Origin: an uncultured Lachnospiraceae bacterium
Lineage (GTDB): Bacteria > Bacillota > Clostridia > Lachnospirales > Lachnospiraceae
Length of the DNA: 64,000 nucleotides
Reading direction: 5' to 3'
Assembly: GCA_951802115.1 (NCBI GenBank)
Contig: CATOPL010000017.1
Location: 1 to 64,000 of the forward strand
How positions within the stretch are numbered: position 1 is the stretch's first letter; every line of letters begins with the position of its first letter. The position numbers were made by a program, and so were the translations under genes. The notes beneath the pieces were generated by a model, which ran no database searches, was not told the DNA's origin, and saw only the letters and a program-made list of their open reading frames with translations. Below, in pieces: positions 11,724 through 20,257 of the stretch.

Positions 11724-12434
11724 TCAGCAGATTTCCTGTCCGTCCTCCGACAGAGCGCCAAGCTTCCGGAAATCCTTCTGAATCCCGCTGTACTGTTCCC
11801 ATTTTACACTCATCAGCACGCTCTGTCGTTCTACAAACTGCTCTTCTGCCGCCCTGACGGAAAAATAAACATTAAACTTAGCCTTCGTCACATGTCTCCT
11901 CTGATGCAGATACCTTTTCTGCGGATCAATATGATCTACAAACAGATTACATTTACTGATCATACCCGCATCATATGGATCATCAGCCGCAACCGAATCC
12001 AGCAGAAGCAGCTTCATCTGCAGTTCTTTTCCCCGTCCATTAATATATGTACCGTCGCACCACTGATTGTTGCTCAGACCTTTTACTCTCACATGATTAT
12101 CGGACAGTACATTCATGATCCCGCTAATAAAATTCTGTTCCGTATTTTGCTCGTCACGGTCTGTTATGAGCACAATCCGCTCAAATTCCGCACCGTCATC
12201 CGCCGATATGTTGTTCATATCAAGGACAAATGATAATTTGGACAGAAGTTCCGTGCATCCTTTGCATCCCCCAATTTTTAAGATATCATTTGTTTTTTTC
12301 AGCACACGCATGGGTTTAAACTTTTTTTCAAGAATCAGGTCCCTTCCTCCGTCCTTCCATCCGTATGCTTTTCTCAAAAAGTACTGCAGCAATATACAGT
12401 CTGTATACCCTTCACACAAAATAATACTTTTCAT
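11724..12434 (-). CDS. TOPRIM-like protein paired with an AAA ATPase (candidate defence effector)
   Basis: A 236-residue protein with a TOPRIM-type layout: an N-terminal strand then CEGYTDC (Glu8-Gly9, the catalytic Glu position) and later VLITDRDEQNTE (DxD metal-binding motif). The C-terminal third is unassigned. Its ATG overlaps the stop of the upstream ATPase gene by 4 bases (12431-12434), so the two are translationally coupled. OLD-family nucleases join an ABC-type ATPase to a TOPRIM domain, and PARIS systems split them into AriA and AriB; this pair has the split order. Role in anti-phage defence is inference. An alternative is a housekeeping DNA-repair pair. Confidence 0.75.
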   Translation of the reverse strand: MKSIILCEGYTDCILLQYFLRKAYGWKDGGRDLILEKKFKPMRVLKKTNDILKIGGCKGCTELLSKLSFVLDMNNISADDGAEFERIVLITDRDEQNTEQNFISGIMNVLSDNHVRVKGLSNNQWCDGTYINGRGKELQMKLLLLDSVAADDPYDAGMISKCNLFVDHIDPQKRYLHQRRHVTKAKFNVYFSVRAAEEQFVERQSVLMSVKWEQYSGIQKDFRKLGALSEDGQEIC

Positions 12435-13540
12435 CGAAGCTCCAATCCCATGTCATCCTGTACCATAATCGCCTTTTCTCCTGTAAGACGCCTTACTGTT
12501 GTTTTTTTATCCTCCCTGAACAGCGTATATACCGCCATCTGATTCTGTAACCGGGGCGAACATCTCAGAAGCTTTTCGATTGCTTCTTTGCTGTGAGAGG
12601 TTAAAAACACCTGCACATTCAGCTTTATACAGGTTTCCAGAATCCAGCGAAATGTCTTATCCATTGCAGAAGTATGGATCGCCGTCTCAAATTCATCCAG
12701 CAGAAGAATGCCGTCCTTTGCCCTGACGACTGCACTCATCAGCAGAAGCGCTTTTTTCATCCCATCTCCATATACGTTCAGCGGAAGCGCTTTTTTATGA
12801 GATTTTGACAGAATCTTATAAATTCCCCTCCCTGATACGCTGTTTTCATCCCGGTCATAATTAATACTGATGATGTCTTCATCATAAGCTTTGAGAACGT
12901 CCAGCATATTCTCATATAATTCCGGGTTGGACAGTATACTGGTCAAAAACACATTGCCCTCCGCATGTCTGGTCGGAGAAATGTAGATAATATTTCTTCC
13001 TTCTTTCAGATACTGTCTCAGTGGCATCATAATACGATATTGACCTTCATAAATACATTCCTGACCGACCAGTTCCCCGTCTACTCTGATTTCCATTTTC
13101 AGCCTGGACACAGATAAAAGCACAGGCTCCTGTCGCTCTTCATCCTGCGCATACGAAAGGCCGCTCAGCTCGGCATATTCTTTTTCGGTCAGCTCTTCTG
13201 TGTCCTCATACGCAGATAACACCACATGCTCTGTATGATTTTCTGAAGTTTCAACAGAATAGGCAACCTTTTTTTCCTCACAGTTAATGTCAAACAGATC
13301 AGAAAATCCTTCAAAAAGCGATAACCTGCCTGACAGCGCAGGTGCATTCCCTCTTCTCAGCAGCGTACGCCAGCATCGAAAATCCCCCGGATCGGCAAAG
13401 CTCCCAAGAACTTCCAGCACACTGGTCTTACCGCAGTTATTATCACCTGTCAGAATATTGATCGGAAACAGTCCATCAAGCTGCAGCGATCGGATTCCCC
13501 GAAAAGTTTCTATTGTGATATTTTTAATATGTTCTGCCAT
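12431..13540 (-). CDS. AAA/ABC-type ATPase of an OLD/PARIS-like two-gene system
   Basis: A 369-residue ATPase of the SMC/OLD-like group (AAA_15/AAA_21 type). The N-terminus reads IKNITIETFRGIRSLQL, as in RecF/OLD proteins, followed by Walker A GDNNCGKTS; the Walker B/D-loop region is GILLLDEFETAIH and a switch histidine segment LTSHSKEAIEKLL follows. I take ATG at 13540 behind AAGGAAGGG rather than the upstream TTG at 13561. It is co-translated with the TOPRIM gene downstream. The pair sits alone between metA and ywlC without other recognisable defence genes. Confidence 0.85.
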   Translation of the reverse strand: MAEHIKNITIETFRGIRSLQLDGLFPINILTGDNNCGKTSVLEVLGSFADPGDFRCWRTLLRRGNAPALSGRLSLFEGFSDLFDINCEEKKVAYSVETSENHTEHVVLSAYEDTEELTEKEYAELSGLSYAQDEERQEPVLLSVSRLKMEIRVDGELVGQECIYEGQYRIMMPLRQYLKEGRNIIYISPTRHAEGNVFLTSILSNPELYENMLDVLKAYDEDIISINYDRDENSVSGRGIYKILSKSHKKALPLNVYGDGMKKALLLMSAVVRAKDGILLLDEFETAIHTSAMDKTFRWILETCIKLNVQVFLTSHSKEAIEKLLRCSPRLQNQMAVYTLFREDKKTTVRRLTGEKAIMVQDDMGLELR

Positions 13541-13817
13541 TTTCAGCCCTTCCTTATTCAACTATCCAGATTTTATACCGCTCTCATCTCCATCATCTTT
13601 CGAGCTTTTCAGAAACTCTATTCAAGCCGTAATACATAGCATGCTGAATTGTCTGCCTGTTTTTTCTCACCGCGCCGCTCCCAGAAACATGTCCGAAAAC
13701 CGCTTCCCGTCGTTTTTGCGTTGCTGTCTGCAGAAGATTTGAAGTATTATGTCCTCTGAAAATAGTCTGTCCGCCTCGTCCGGTTGTCAGACATCAGAAA
13801 TAAGTCTGATCATCAGC
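13541..13817. other. Gene-free stretch before the ATPase/TOPRIM pair
   Basis: About 280 bases between the ATPase start and the metA 3' hairpin. It must hold the promoter of the ATPase/TOPRIM operon, but I see no convincing -35/-10 pair and no conserved reading frame. Confidence 0.4.
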
Positions 13818-13841
13818 CTTTTCACTGCATGATGTGAAAAG
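13818..13841 (-). terminator. Hairpin after metA
   Basis: CTTTTCAC (13818-13825) and GTGAAAAG (13834-13841) form a perfect 8-bp stem with an 8-base loop directly after the metA stop. A clear T-run is missing, so it is a weak or factor-assisted terminator candidate. Confidence 0.45.
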
Positions 13842-13848
13842 TTCCCGG

Positions 13849-14769
13849 TCAGCAGATCGTATCAATATCGTATGGTGTACTCTGGTACACATAATAATTC
13901 AGCCAGTTGGAATAGAGAAGCTGACCGGTCGACCTCCAGCTTACCAGCGGTTCTTTTGAGGGATCATCATCCGGAAAATAGTTGACAGGAAGATCCACAC
14001 TCGTCAATCCTTTCTCCATGTCCCGGAAATATTCCCGCGCCAGGGTATCATGGTCGTACTCTGCATGACAGGTCACAAAAAACTGACGGCTGTCTTTTGT
14101 CTTGGCGATGGCCAGACTTCCTTCTTCGGTAACTGCCAGAACCTCCAGCTCCGACGCAGCCTCCACATCTGCAAGATCTACGTCTGTCGCGCGCGAATGC
14201 GGCGCCATAAAAATATCATTGAATCCCCGGAACAACGGCGAAGTGTTTTTCATCATTTTATGACCGAAGACGCCAAACAGCTTCTGGTCCAGATCTGTCT
14301 TTTTCACGCCATGATGATAATAAAGACCTGCATAGGCTCCCCAGCACAGATGGAAGGTACAGTGAACATGCGTTTTCGTCCACTCCATGATCTCACAGAC
14401 CTCTTTCCAGTAAGCGGTATCTTCAAACTTCACATAATCCAGCGGGGCGCCTGTAATGATCATACCGTCAAAATGCCGGTCCTTAACCTGATCAAAAACA
14501 CAGTAAAACTGTTTCAGATGACCGGGGTCCGCATGCGTCGACGTATAACTGGCCGTCTGCAGAAACTCCACATCAATCTGCAGAGGCGTATTGGAAAGCT
14601 TCCGCAAGAGCTGTGTTTCTGTTACAATCTTAGTCGGCATCAGGTTCAGAATCAGCACCTTTAAAGGCCGAATATCCTGCGATATGGCCCGACGCTCCGT
14701 CATCACAAAAATATTTTCAGACTCCAGTATATCATGAGCCGGCATGGACTCTGCAATTCGTATTGGCAT
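13849..14769 (-). CDS. metA: Homoserine O-acyltransferase (MetA family)
   Basis: Acylates homoserine in methionine biosynthesis, giving the substrate for sulfhydrylation. The 306-residue protein has the MetA catalytic set at canonical numbers: Cys142 in HLCWGAYAG, His235 and Glu237 in VTCHAEYDHD. Position 111, which separates acetyl-CoA enzymes (Glu) from succinyl-CoA enzymes (Gly), is Asp here (GAPLDY). By relationship to other Firmicutes I expect O-acetyltransferase activity, but the acyl donor is not settled by the sequence. Its own promoter and a palindromic operator lie upstream. Confidence 0.94.
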   Translation of the reverse strand: MPIRIAESMPAHDILESENIFVMTERRAISQDIRPLKVLILNLMPTKIVTETQLLRKLSNTPLQIDVEFLQTASYTSTHADPGHLKQFYCVFDQVKDRHFDGMIITGAPLDYVKFEDTAYWKEVCEIMEWTKTHVHCTFHLCWGAYAGLYYHHGVKKTDLDQKLFGVFGHKMMKNTSPLFRGFNDIFMAPHSRATDVDLADVEAASELEVLAVTEEGSLAIAKTKDSRQFFVTCHAEYDHDTLAREYFRDMEKGLTSVDLPVNYFPDDDPSKEPLVSWRSTGQLLYSNWLNYYVYQSTPYDIDTIC

Positions 14770-14853
14770 GGTATCACTTCTCCTTTTCCCTGTTTGTCAC
14801 TGTTCCTTTCACCCCCGCCGGACACAAACAACGGCCCGGCAAAAAGTCAAACA

Positions 14854-14907
14854 GTAATCACTATTCCGTAATGATTACAGTATAAAGGACTCCATTTTAA
14901 ATAGCAA
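14854..14907 (-). promoter_or_regulatory. metA promoter with palindromic operator
   Basis: On the minus strand TTGCTA (14902-14907) and TATACT (14879-14884) are 17 bases apart. Immediately downstream, over the expected transcription start, lies the inverted repeat GTAATCA (14854-14860) / TGATTAC (14872-14878), a likely repressor site. The leader of about 100 bases is too short and lacks the pattern of a SAM or T-box riboswitch. Confidence 0.65.
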
Positions 14908-14944
14908 TAGACTTTCTTGAAAAGTTCATATTACAAAACATACC

Positions 14945-14991
14945 AAAAACAGGACAAAAGCTTTGCATTTCCGAAAGTTCTGTCCTGTTTT
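14945..14991 (-). terminator. Terminator of the LacI-controlled sugar operon
   Basis: AAAAACAGGACA (14945-14956) pairs with TGTCCTGTTTT (14981-14991), just past the stop of the last operon gene at 15000. On the minus strand the stem ends in a T-rich tail, as expected for an intrinsic terminator. Confidence 0.85.
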
Positions 14992-14999
14992 CGTATATC

Positions 15000-15398
15000 C
15001 TATAAATACTGATTCAGTTCAATTTTTACTTTATCCGGCCCTTCGATCGTGAAAAAACGAACTCCCTTTTCCCAGAACGGAAGTTCTTCGATTCCGTCGC
15101 TGACGATGGTATATCCCTGTTCTCTGGCAAGCATATAAGCCGCTTCCACATCCTCACAGTCAATCGCAATGTGATCGATCGCTCCTGCCTGTCCGGCGCA
15201 CCCGCCGTCATAGCATTCCAGAGTCAGATTATGAAATCTCAGAAAAACAACCTGCTGTTCCCCTTCGAGTCTCGTTTCAAACACTTTTTCAAAACCAAGA
15301 GCTGTATAAAAAGCACATGTTTTTTCTATATCATCTGCAGGTATTCCAATATGCTGAAGTCCGCTGCAGACGTCTAAAAGCTGTCTGTCCTCGTGCAT
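15000..15398 (-). CDS. VOC/glyoxalase-family protein
   Basis: A 132-residue single vicinal-oxygen-chelate protein with the paired beta-alpha-beta-beta-beta pattern: GLQHIGIPADDIEKTCAFYTALGFE at the N-terminus and AIDHIAIDCEDVEAAYMLA in the second half. Metal-site positions His13 and the later His/Glu are consistent with the fold, but the substrate cannot be read from sequence. Its ATG directly follows the permease stop (TAAATG), so it is the last gene of the sugar operon. It may act on a sugar-derived aldehyde or ketose; that is inference. Confidence 0.85.
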   Translation of the reverse strand: MHEDRQLLDVCSGLQHIGIPADDIEKTCAFYTALGFEKVFETRLEGEQQVVFLRFHNLTLECYDGGCAGQAGAIDHIAIDCEDVEAAYMLAREQGYTIVSDGIEELPFWEKGVRFFTIEGPDKVKIELNQYL

Positions 15399-16364
15399 TT
15401 ACCGCTTCCCTCTTTTCTTCAGCTGATCGATGACAATGGCAATGACGATAACGCATCCGGTGATCACCTGCATGACAAAGGCGCCGATGCCGAACTGCGT
15501 TCCCACATTGTCGATCAGAATGATCAGGATGGTTCCAAGTACAGTACCGAAGACAGAACCGCATCCGCCTGCCAGAGAGGCACCGCCCAGAACGCTGGCT
15601 GCGATGGCATTGGTTTCATAGGCTTCGCCTGCAGTTGGAATTGCAGAATTGATACGTGCGCAGAGCAGGATACCGGCAATTCCATACAGAAGCCCTGCAA
15701 ACGCATAAGTTGAATAAATCGTCTTGCGGATGGAAATACCATTCAGCTTTGCCACTTCCTCTCCGGAACCAAGCACGAACAGATTTCGTCCGAATATCGC
15801 ATACTTAAGCAGAAGGAAACAGATCACTGCAATTACAAACCACACAATCGCCAGATTGGGAACAAACAGGAACGATGCTGATGCAAATCCGGAAAATCCT
15901 TTGTCAATACCTGAAACTGTTCCTCCATTGGAAATAACCTTAATCAGGCCGCGCAGAATGGTCTGCGAACCAAGAGTTGCCACGAATGCCGGTACTTTGA
16001 ACTCATATACCAGCATCGCATTAAACAGTCCTGCGATCACTGCCACCACGATGCCCAGAACCATGGAAACCGGCACGCCAAGTCCCCACTTCGCCTGCGC
16101 CATGGCAACCATCAGCGTGCTCATACCTACCACTGCACCGCAGCTGATGTCAATGCCGCCGGTAATAATGACATATGTCTCTGCAATAGAGATGATGCCG
16201 ATGATGGCACACTGTTTCAGAATGTTCGTCAGATTGTACGCTGTCAGAAAGTTCTCGGTCCCCACGGATGCAAGGATAAAGATCAGACCGATAATGGCAA
16301 CCATGGACACTTCTGTTTTCATTAAAAGCGCTTTCAGATTTGTTTTCTGTTGATTGTTATTCAT
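15399..16364 (-). CDS. Sugar ABC transporter permease (RbsC family)
   Basis: A 321-residue membrane protein with 8-10 hydrophobic segments and the RbsC-family motif ETYVIITGGIDISCGAVVG early, plus GSGEEVAKLNGI in the coupling region and NAIAASVLGGASLAGG near the C-terminus. It is the membrane channel for the sugar carried by the binding protein at 18082-19230. Gene spacing is 3 bases from the ATPase and none to the VOC gene. Confidence 0.93.
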   Translation of the reverse strand: MNNNQQKTNLKALLMKTEVSMVAIIGLIFILASVGTENFLTAYNLTNILKQCAIIGIISIAETYVIITGGIDISCGAVVGMSTLMVAMAQAKWGLGVPVSMVLGIVVAVIAGLFNAMLVYEFKVPAFVATLGSQTILRGLIKVISNGGTVSGIDKGFSGFASASFLFVPNLAIVWFVIAVICFLLLKYAIFGRNLFVLGSGEEVAKLNGISIRKTIYSTYAFAGLLYGIAGILLCARINSAIPTAGEAYETNAIAASVLGGASLAGGCGSVFGTVLGTILIILIDNVGTQFGIGAFVMQVITGCVIVIAIVIDQLKKRGKR

Positions 16365-16367
16365 TTT

Positions 16368-17897
16368 CTATACTACCTCCTGCTCATCCTCGTAGTAGAT
16401 GGTAGAAGCCAGTTTCAGAACATCCTCTTCCTCCATCTGTTTCAGCTCTTCATTCTCAAGACTTCCGGACACGCGGCCTTCTGACATAACGATCATGCGG
16501 TCAGACAAACCCATAGCTTCCGGAAGATACGAAGATACAATGATCACGCCCTTGCCCTGTTTAATCAGATTCTCTATGATTTTGAAGATCTCGTCCTTCG
16601 CACCCACGTCCACGCCGACGGTCGGTTCGTCAAAAATCAGGATGTCCGGATCTCTGCAGAGCAGCTTGGCAATAACCACTTTCTGCTGATTGCCGCCCGA
16701 CAGATTGTTGACCGTCTGCTCTACTGTAGGGGTTTTTATCAGCACCTTTTCCTTATACTCTTCTGCCCGTCCGGTCTCTTTTGCAAGATCAATGATTCCA
16801 TATTTGCTGATCATATCATATGAGTACATATTGGTATTCAGTTTTACCGATTGCTGAAGCGCCAGACCATCTTTCCGGCGGTCTTCCGTCAGGAATCCGA
16901 TTCCTTTTAGCATGGCGTCTTTGGGACTTTTCAGATGTACTTCCTCTCCCTTAACGAATACCTTTCCCGACTCAATCCGGTCTACGCCGAAAATTGCACG
17001 CATGACCTCGCTTCTTCCTGCACCCACAAGTCCGAAGAAGCCAAGGATCTCACCCTTTCTCAGAGAAAAGCTGACATTGCGAAACTTTTCTCCGGTCAGA
17101 TTTTCCACTCTTAAAAGCTCTTCCCCCGGCTTTTGATGTTCAATGTTATAAATATCGACCATTGAGCGGCCCACCATTTTGGAGATCAGATAGTCTTTGT
17201 CTACATCCTTGACATCTTTGGTCTCCACATAGGTGCCGTCTTTCATAATCGTAACGCTGTCGCAGATCTCCATGATCTCTTCCAGACGATGAGAGACATA
17301 GATCACGCTGACGCCGCTTTCTTTCAACTCTTTAATATATCGAAATAATGTTTCTACCTTTTCATTTTCCAGAAGTGCGGTAGGCTCGTCAAATATAACA
17401 AGACGAATATTATCGTTTACCGAAATCTTACTGATCGTGATCATCGCCTGCATCGCAACCGGAAGAGAGACGATCGTATCTCTTGGGTTTACATTCAGCT
17501 GAAATTTATCGATGATCTTCTGACTTTCCGAATACATGGTATTCCAGTCAACAATCCGGCCTTTCATGGGAAGACGTCCAAGAAAATAATTCTCTGCAAT
17601 ACTCAGGTTGCCGGCGATATTTACATTTTGATAGTTTGCGTGCATTCCCAGATTTTTCGCATCAATGGCATTTTTGGGGCATTCCCATTTTCCGTCCACA
17701 TTGATCTCAACTTTTCCCTCGGTAGGAATTTCCACACCCATAATACATTTGATCAGCGTCGACTTGCCTGCTCCGTTTTCACCCACAAGCGCACGTACCT
17801 CTCCTTTTCGTATGGTAGTGGATATTCCTTTCAGTGCCTGGACGCCCGGATAGGTCTTGACGACATTTTCAATTTTAAGCAAAACTTCCTGTTCCAT
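16368..17897 (-). CDS. Sugar ABC transporter ATP-binding protein (RbsA/MglA type)
   Basis: A 509-residue tandem-domain ATPase driving sugar import. Domain 1 has Walker A GENGAGKST and Walker B VIFDEPTALL, but its signature loop is degenerate (SLPVAMQAMITISK instead of an LSxGQ-type motif). Domain 2 has a degenerate Walker A (GLVGAGRSE), as normal for this class, with an intact signature LSGGNQQKV and IFDEPTVGVDVG. I use ATG at 17897 behind GGGGGAAAAGGA; the longer frame upstream has no family similarity. Confidence 0.94.
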   Translation of the reverse strand: MEQEVLLKIENVVKTYPGVQALKGISTTIRKGEVRALVGENGAGKSTLIKCIMGVEIPTEGKVEINVDGKWECPKNAIDAKNLGMHANYQNVNIAGNLSIAENYFLGRLPMKGRIVDWNTMYSESQKIIDKFQLNVNPRDTIVSLPVAMQAMITISKISVNDNIRLVIFDEPTALLENEKVETLFRYIKELKESGVSVIYVSHRLEEIMEICDSVTIMKDGTYVETKDVKDVDKDYLISKMVGRSMVDIYNIEHQKPGEELLRVENLTGEKFRNVSFSLRKGEILGFFGLVGAGRSEVMRAIFGVDRIESGKVFVKGEEVHLKSPKDAMLKGIGFLTEDRRKDGLALQQSVKLNTNMYSYDMISKYGIIDLAKETGRAEEYKEKVLIKTPTVEQTVNNLSGGNQQKVVIAKLLCRDPDILIFDEPTVGVDVGAKDEIFKIIENLIKQGKGVIIVSSYLPEAMGLSDRMIVMSEGRVSGSLENEELKQMEEEDVLKLASTIYYEDEQEVV

Positions 17898-18081
17898 ATC
17901 CTTTTCCCCCAGTGTTTTTAAAATATGAGGATTCGCAGAATGCAGTCTAGTCCCTGAGGTCCGCTCAGCGTTCAGATCGTAAAAACACGACTGCATTCTG
18001 CTGCCCTTTGTTTTTGGTTTCTGCTTCAGGTTCTGCCGGCAGCCTCTCAGCTTCACCGGCACCCTGAATAGATCCGTATGC

Positions 18082-19230
18082 TTATTTCTTCAGCAAAGTC
18101 GGGTCAAGCATTGCCGCATATTCATCTTCATGCATATTGGATGTGGTTACTGCAACCGGCGGCATAGCGATCTTCTGCTCCGTCTCCGGATTTTTCCCCT
18201 GAATCAGAGTTTCCACCGCATTTTTAAGAGCTGCATAGCCCTGGCCATATGCATCCTGAACAATAATACAGTCAATAAATCCATCCTCCAGTGCCTGGAT
18301 CTCTGTCGGGTCAGAGTCAACGCCGATGGTAATGACCTTGTCTGCAATTCCCGCATTCTCAACCGCAAGCGCAATACCGTCTCCGGAAGTATTGTTCGCA
18401 CCATAGATACCGATCAGTTTATCGCCGTAAGTCGCGATCTCATTCTCAATGTCTGCCTGAGCCTGTGCAAGGTCATTGTTGTTGTAAAGCGTATCCAGTA
18501 CCTCAATATCAGAGTTAGCTTCTACATAAGCCTTAAAGTTATCCATTCTGGGCTGCAGAGACGGATTGACGTTGGAGAATTCCATTGCGATCACGCCTTC
18601 TTTGGCAATACCTGCCTCATCCAGCATCTCCAGCATCACTTTACCCGCCATATCGCCGATATCTGCGCTGACAGTTGTATAATACTGATTATAGCAGTCT
18701 GAGAATTCCGTGGAATCCAGTGTCTCAAGACCGCAGTTGGTAAAGTTTACAACAATTCCCTGATCCATAGCATCCTTAGACACACTTCTGGTAGAATCCG
18801 GAACCTGCGTTGCAGAGATAATCGCATCCGGTTTGGACGCAATGGCATTCTCAAATGCGCGGATATAAGCCTCGGTTTCTGCCTCGGTAGCCGGTCCGAC
18901 GGTTGTAAAATTAATACTGATTCCGTGCTCTGCTTCCATATCAGCCACCGCATTTTCCATACCGATCTGCTGATACTGCCAGAACTCAGACTCCGTGGAG
19001 CAGGTTACCCAGATAATATCATAGCCTTCGCCAGATGCAGCCGCTTCTCCTTCTGTTGCCTCTTCTGCAGGCGTCTCTTCTGCTGTCTCTGCAGGCGCTT
19101 CCGCCTCTTCTGCGGGCGCGCTGTCCGGTGTTGCCGCCGGCTCAGAAGTATTTCCGCCGCCGCATGCAGTCAACGACATTGCCATCATACCAACCAGTCC
19201 CAGTGCCAGATACTTTTCCATTCTTTTCAT
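18082..19230 (-). CDS. Sugar ABC transporter substrate-binding lipoprotein
   Basis: A 382-residue type-I periplasmic-binding-protein-like lipoprotein (RbsB group). The signal peptide ends in the lipobox MSLTAC with Cys23 as the lipidation site, followed by an acidic Ala/Glu/Pro linker (about 28-70) that holds the domain away from the membrane. The mature domain begins around GYDIIWVTCSTESEFWQYQQ. It delivers sugar to the permease/ATPase downstream. The exact sugar is unknown. A good AAGGAG site precedes the ATG. Confidence 0.93.
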   Translation of the reverse strand: MKRMEKYLALGLVGMMAMSLTACGGGNTSEPAATPDSAPAEEAEAPAETAEETPAEEATEGEAAASGEGYDIIWVTCSTESEFWQYQQIGMENAVADMEAEHGISINFTTVGPATEAETEAYIRAFENAIASKPDAIISATQVPDSTRSVSKDAMDQGIVVNFTNCGLETLDSTEFSDCYNQYYTTVSADIGDMAGKVMLEMLDEAGIAKEGVIAMEFSNVNPSLQPRMDNFKAYVEANSDIEVLDTLYNNNDLAQAQADIENEIATYGDKLIGIYGANNTSGDGIALAVENAGIADKVITIGVDSDPTEIQALEDGFIDCIIVQDAYGQGYAALKNAVETLIQGKNPETEQKIAMPPVAVTTSNMHEDEYAAMLDPTLLKK

Positions 19231-19293
19231 CTTGTTTCTCCTTTTCCTTTCTTTCTATTTTAAATACACACCTGTATTTAAAATCCACCGCTT

Positions 19294-20166
19294 CTAGCCT
19301 TCAAATACATTCCTCAGATATGCAACCGACGCAGCCGCTTCTTTATCCAGCGTCTCTTCGGAACAGTCCTCTTTCAGATCTCTCCATATGCGAATGTCCT
19401 GTCCCACTTCCCCGCCGTGGATAACAAAAGGCTCCATCACAATATTGGCCTGATAACCAATTTCTTTCAGCGCTTCCCCAATGGCTTTCCAGGGAATCAT
19501 ATGTCCCTGACCCGGAAGCTTCCGGTTATTTTCACCTACATGAACATGGCCCAGTCTGCTGCCCGCGCAGCGGATCGCTTCTGCAAAATCATCTTCTTCC
19601 ATTCCCATATGATAGGTATCCAGCATGACTTTTACATTGTCCGCGCCTACCGCGTCTACATAGTCCACGCACTCCCTGGCCGTGTTGATGAGATAGCCTT
19701 CATGACGGTTCAGAACTTCCATGTCCAGTTCGATGCCGTATCCGTCTGCAATCCTGGCCAGCTCCTTCATATTGCGGATGCTGCGTTCCAGATCTCCTGC
19801 CTTGTCCGGCACTTTGGAATAGTCTGCCGGCCAGCAGGCATACAGACCGCCTCCTACCTGCCGGATCCCAAGACGCTCCAGAACCGGAAAAGTCTCTTTC
19901 CAGAAACGGAATCCATTTTCCACGACCGCCGGATCCGCCGAAGCAATATTTTCACCCGGCTTGGGACCATAGCCCCCGGTAAGAAGGATTCCTTCCTCAT
20001 CCGCGCACGCTTTCAGCCTGTCCGTTTCTTCCCTGGAGAGGTCTTTCACTCCGGCACAGGAAATCTCCAATATATCAAAACCCAGCTTTTTGACTTTTTT
20101 GACATACTTCAGATAATCCGCGCCCCACTGTCTCTCCCAGTAAGCATAGTAAATACCATACTTCAT
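19294..20166 (-). CDS. Sugar phosphate isomerase/epimerase (ketose 3-epimerase-like, TIM barrel)
   Basis: A 290-residue xylose-isomerase-like TIM barrel. The opening MKYGIYYAYWERQWGADY and the metal-site pattern (ELDMEVLNRHEG, MLDTYHMGMEEDDF, GHVHVGENNR, VMEPF) are those of D-tagatose/D-psicose 3-epimerases, with the Glu, Asp, His and Glu metal ligands present. ATG at 20166 is placed by an ideal AGGAGGTGATC site. It probably interconverts the imported ketose before phosphorylation by the FGGY kinase upstream. Confidence 0.88.
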   Translation of the reverse strand: MKYGIYYAYWERQWGADYLKYVKKVKKLGFDILEISCAGVKDLSREETDRLKACADEEGILLTGGYGPKPGENIASADPAVVENGFRFWKETFPVLERLGIRQVGGGLYACWPADYSKVPDKAGDLERSIRNMKELARIADGYGIELDMEVLNRHEGYLINTARECVDYVDAVGADNVKVMLDTYHMGMEEDDFAEAIRCAGSRLGHVHVGENNRKLPGQGHMIPWKAIGEALKEIGYQANIVMEPFVIHGGEVGQDIRIWRDLKEDCSEETLDKEAAASVAYLRNVFEG

Positions 20167-20257
20167 CTTGATCACCTCCTGTTGAGATTCTGCTTTTGCT
20201 GCATTTATTTTTTCCGATACCGGCCCGTCATGTGCTGACAGGAAAACGGAAAATGTT

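Noticed and set aside
14770-14870. SAM or T-box riboswitch in the metA leader
   Set aside because: The leader is about 100 bases and lacks the conserved cores; only a promoter and palindrome are seen.
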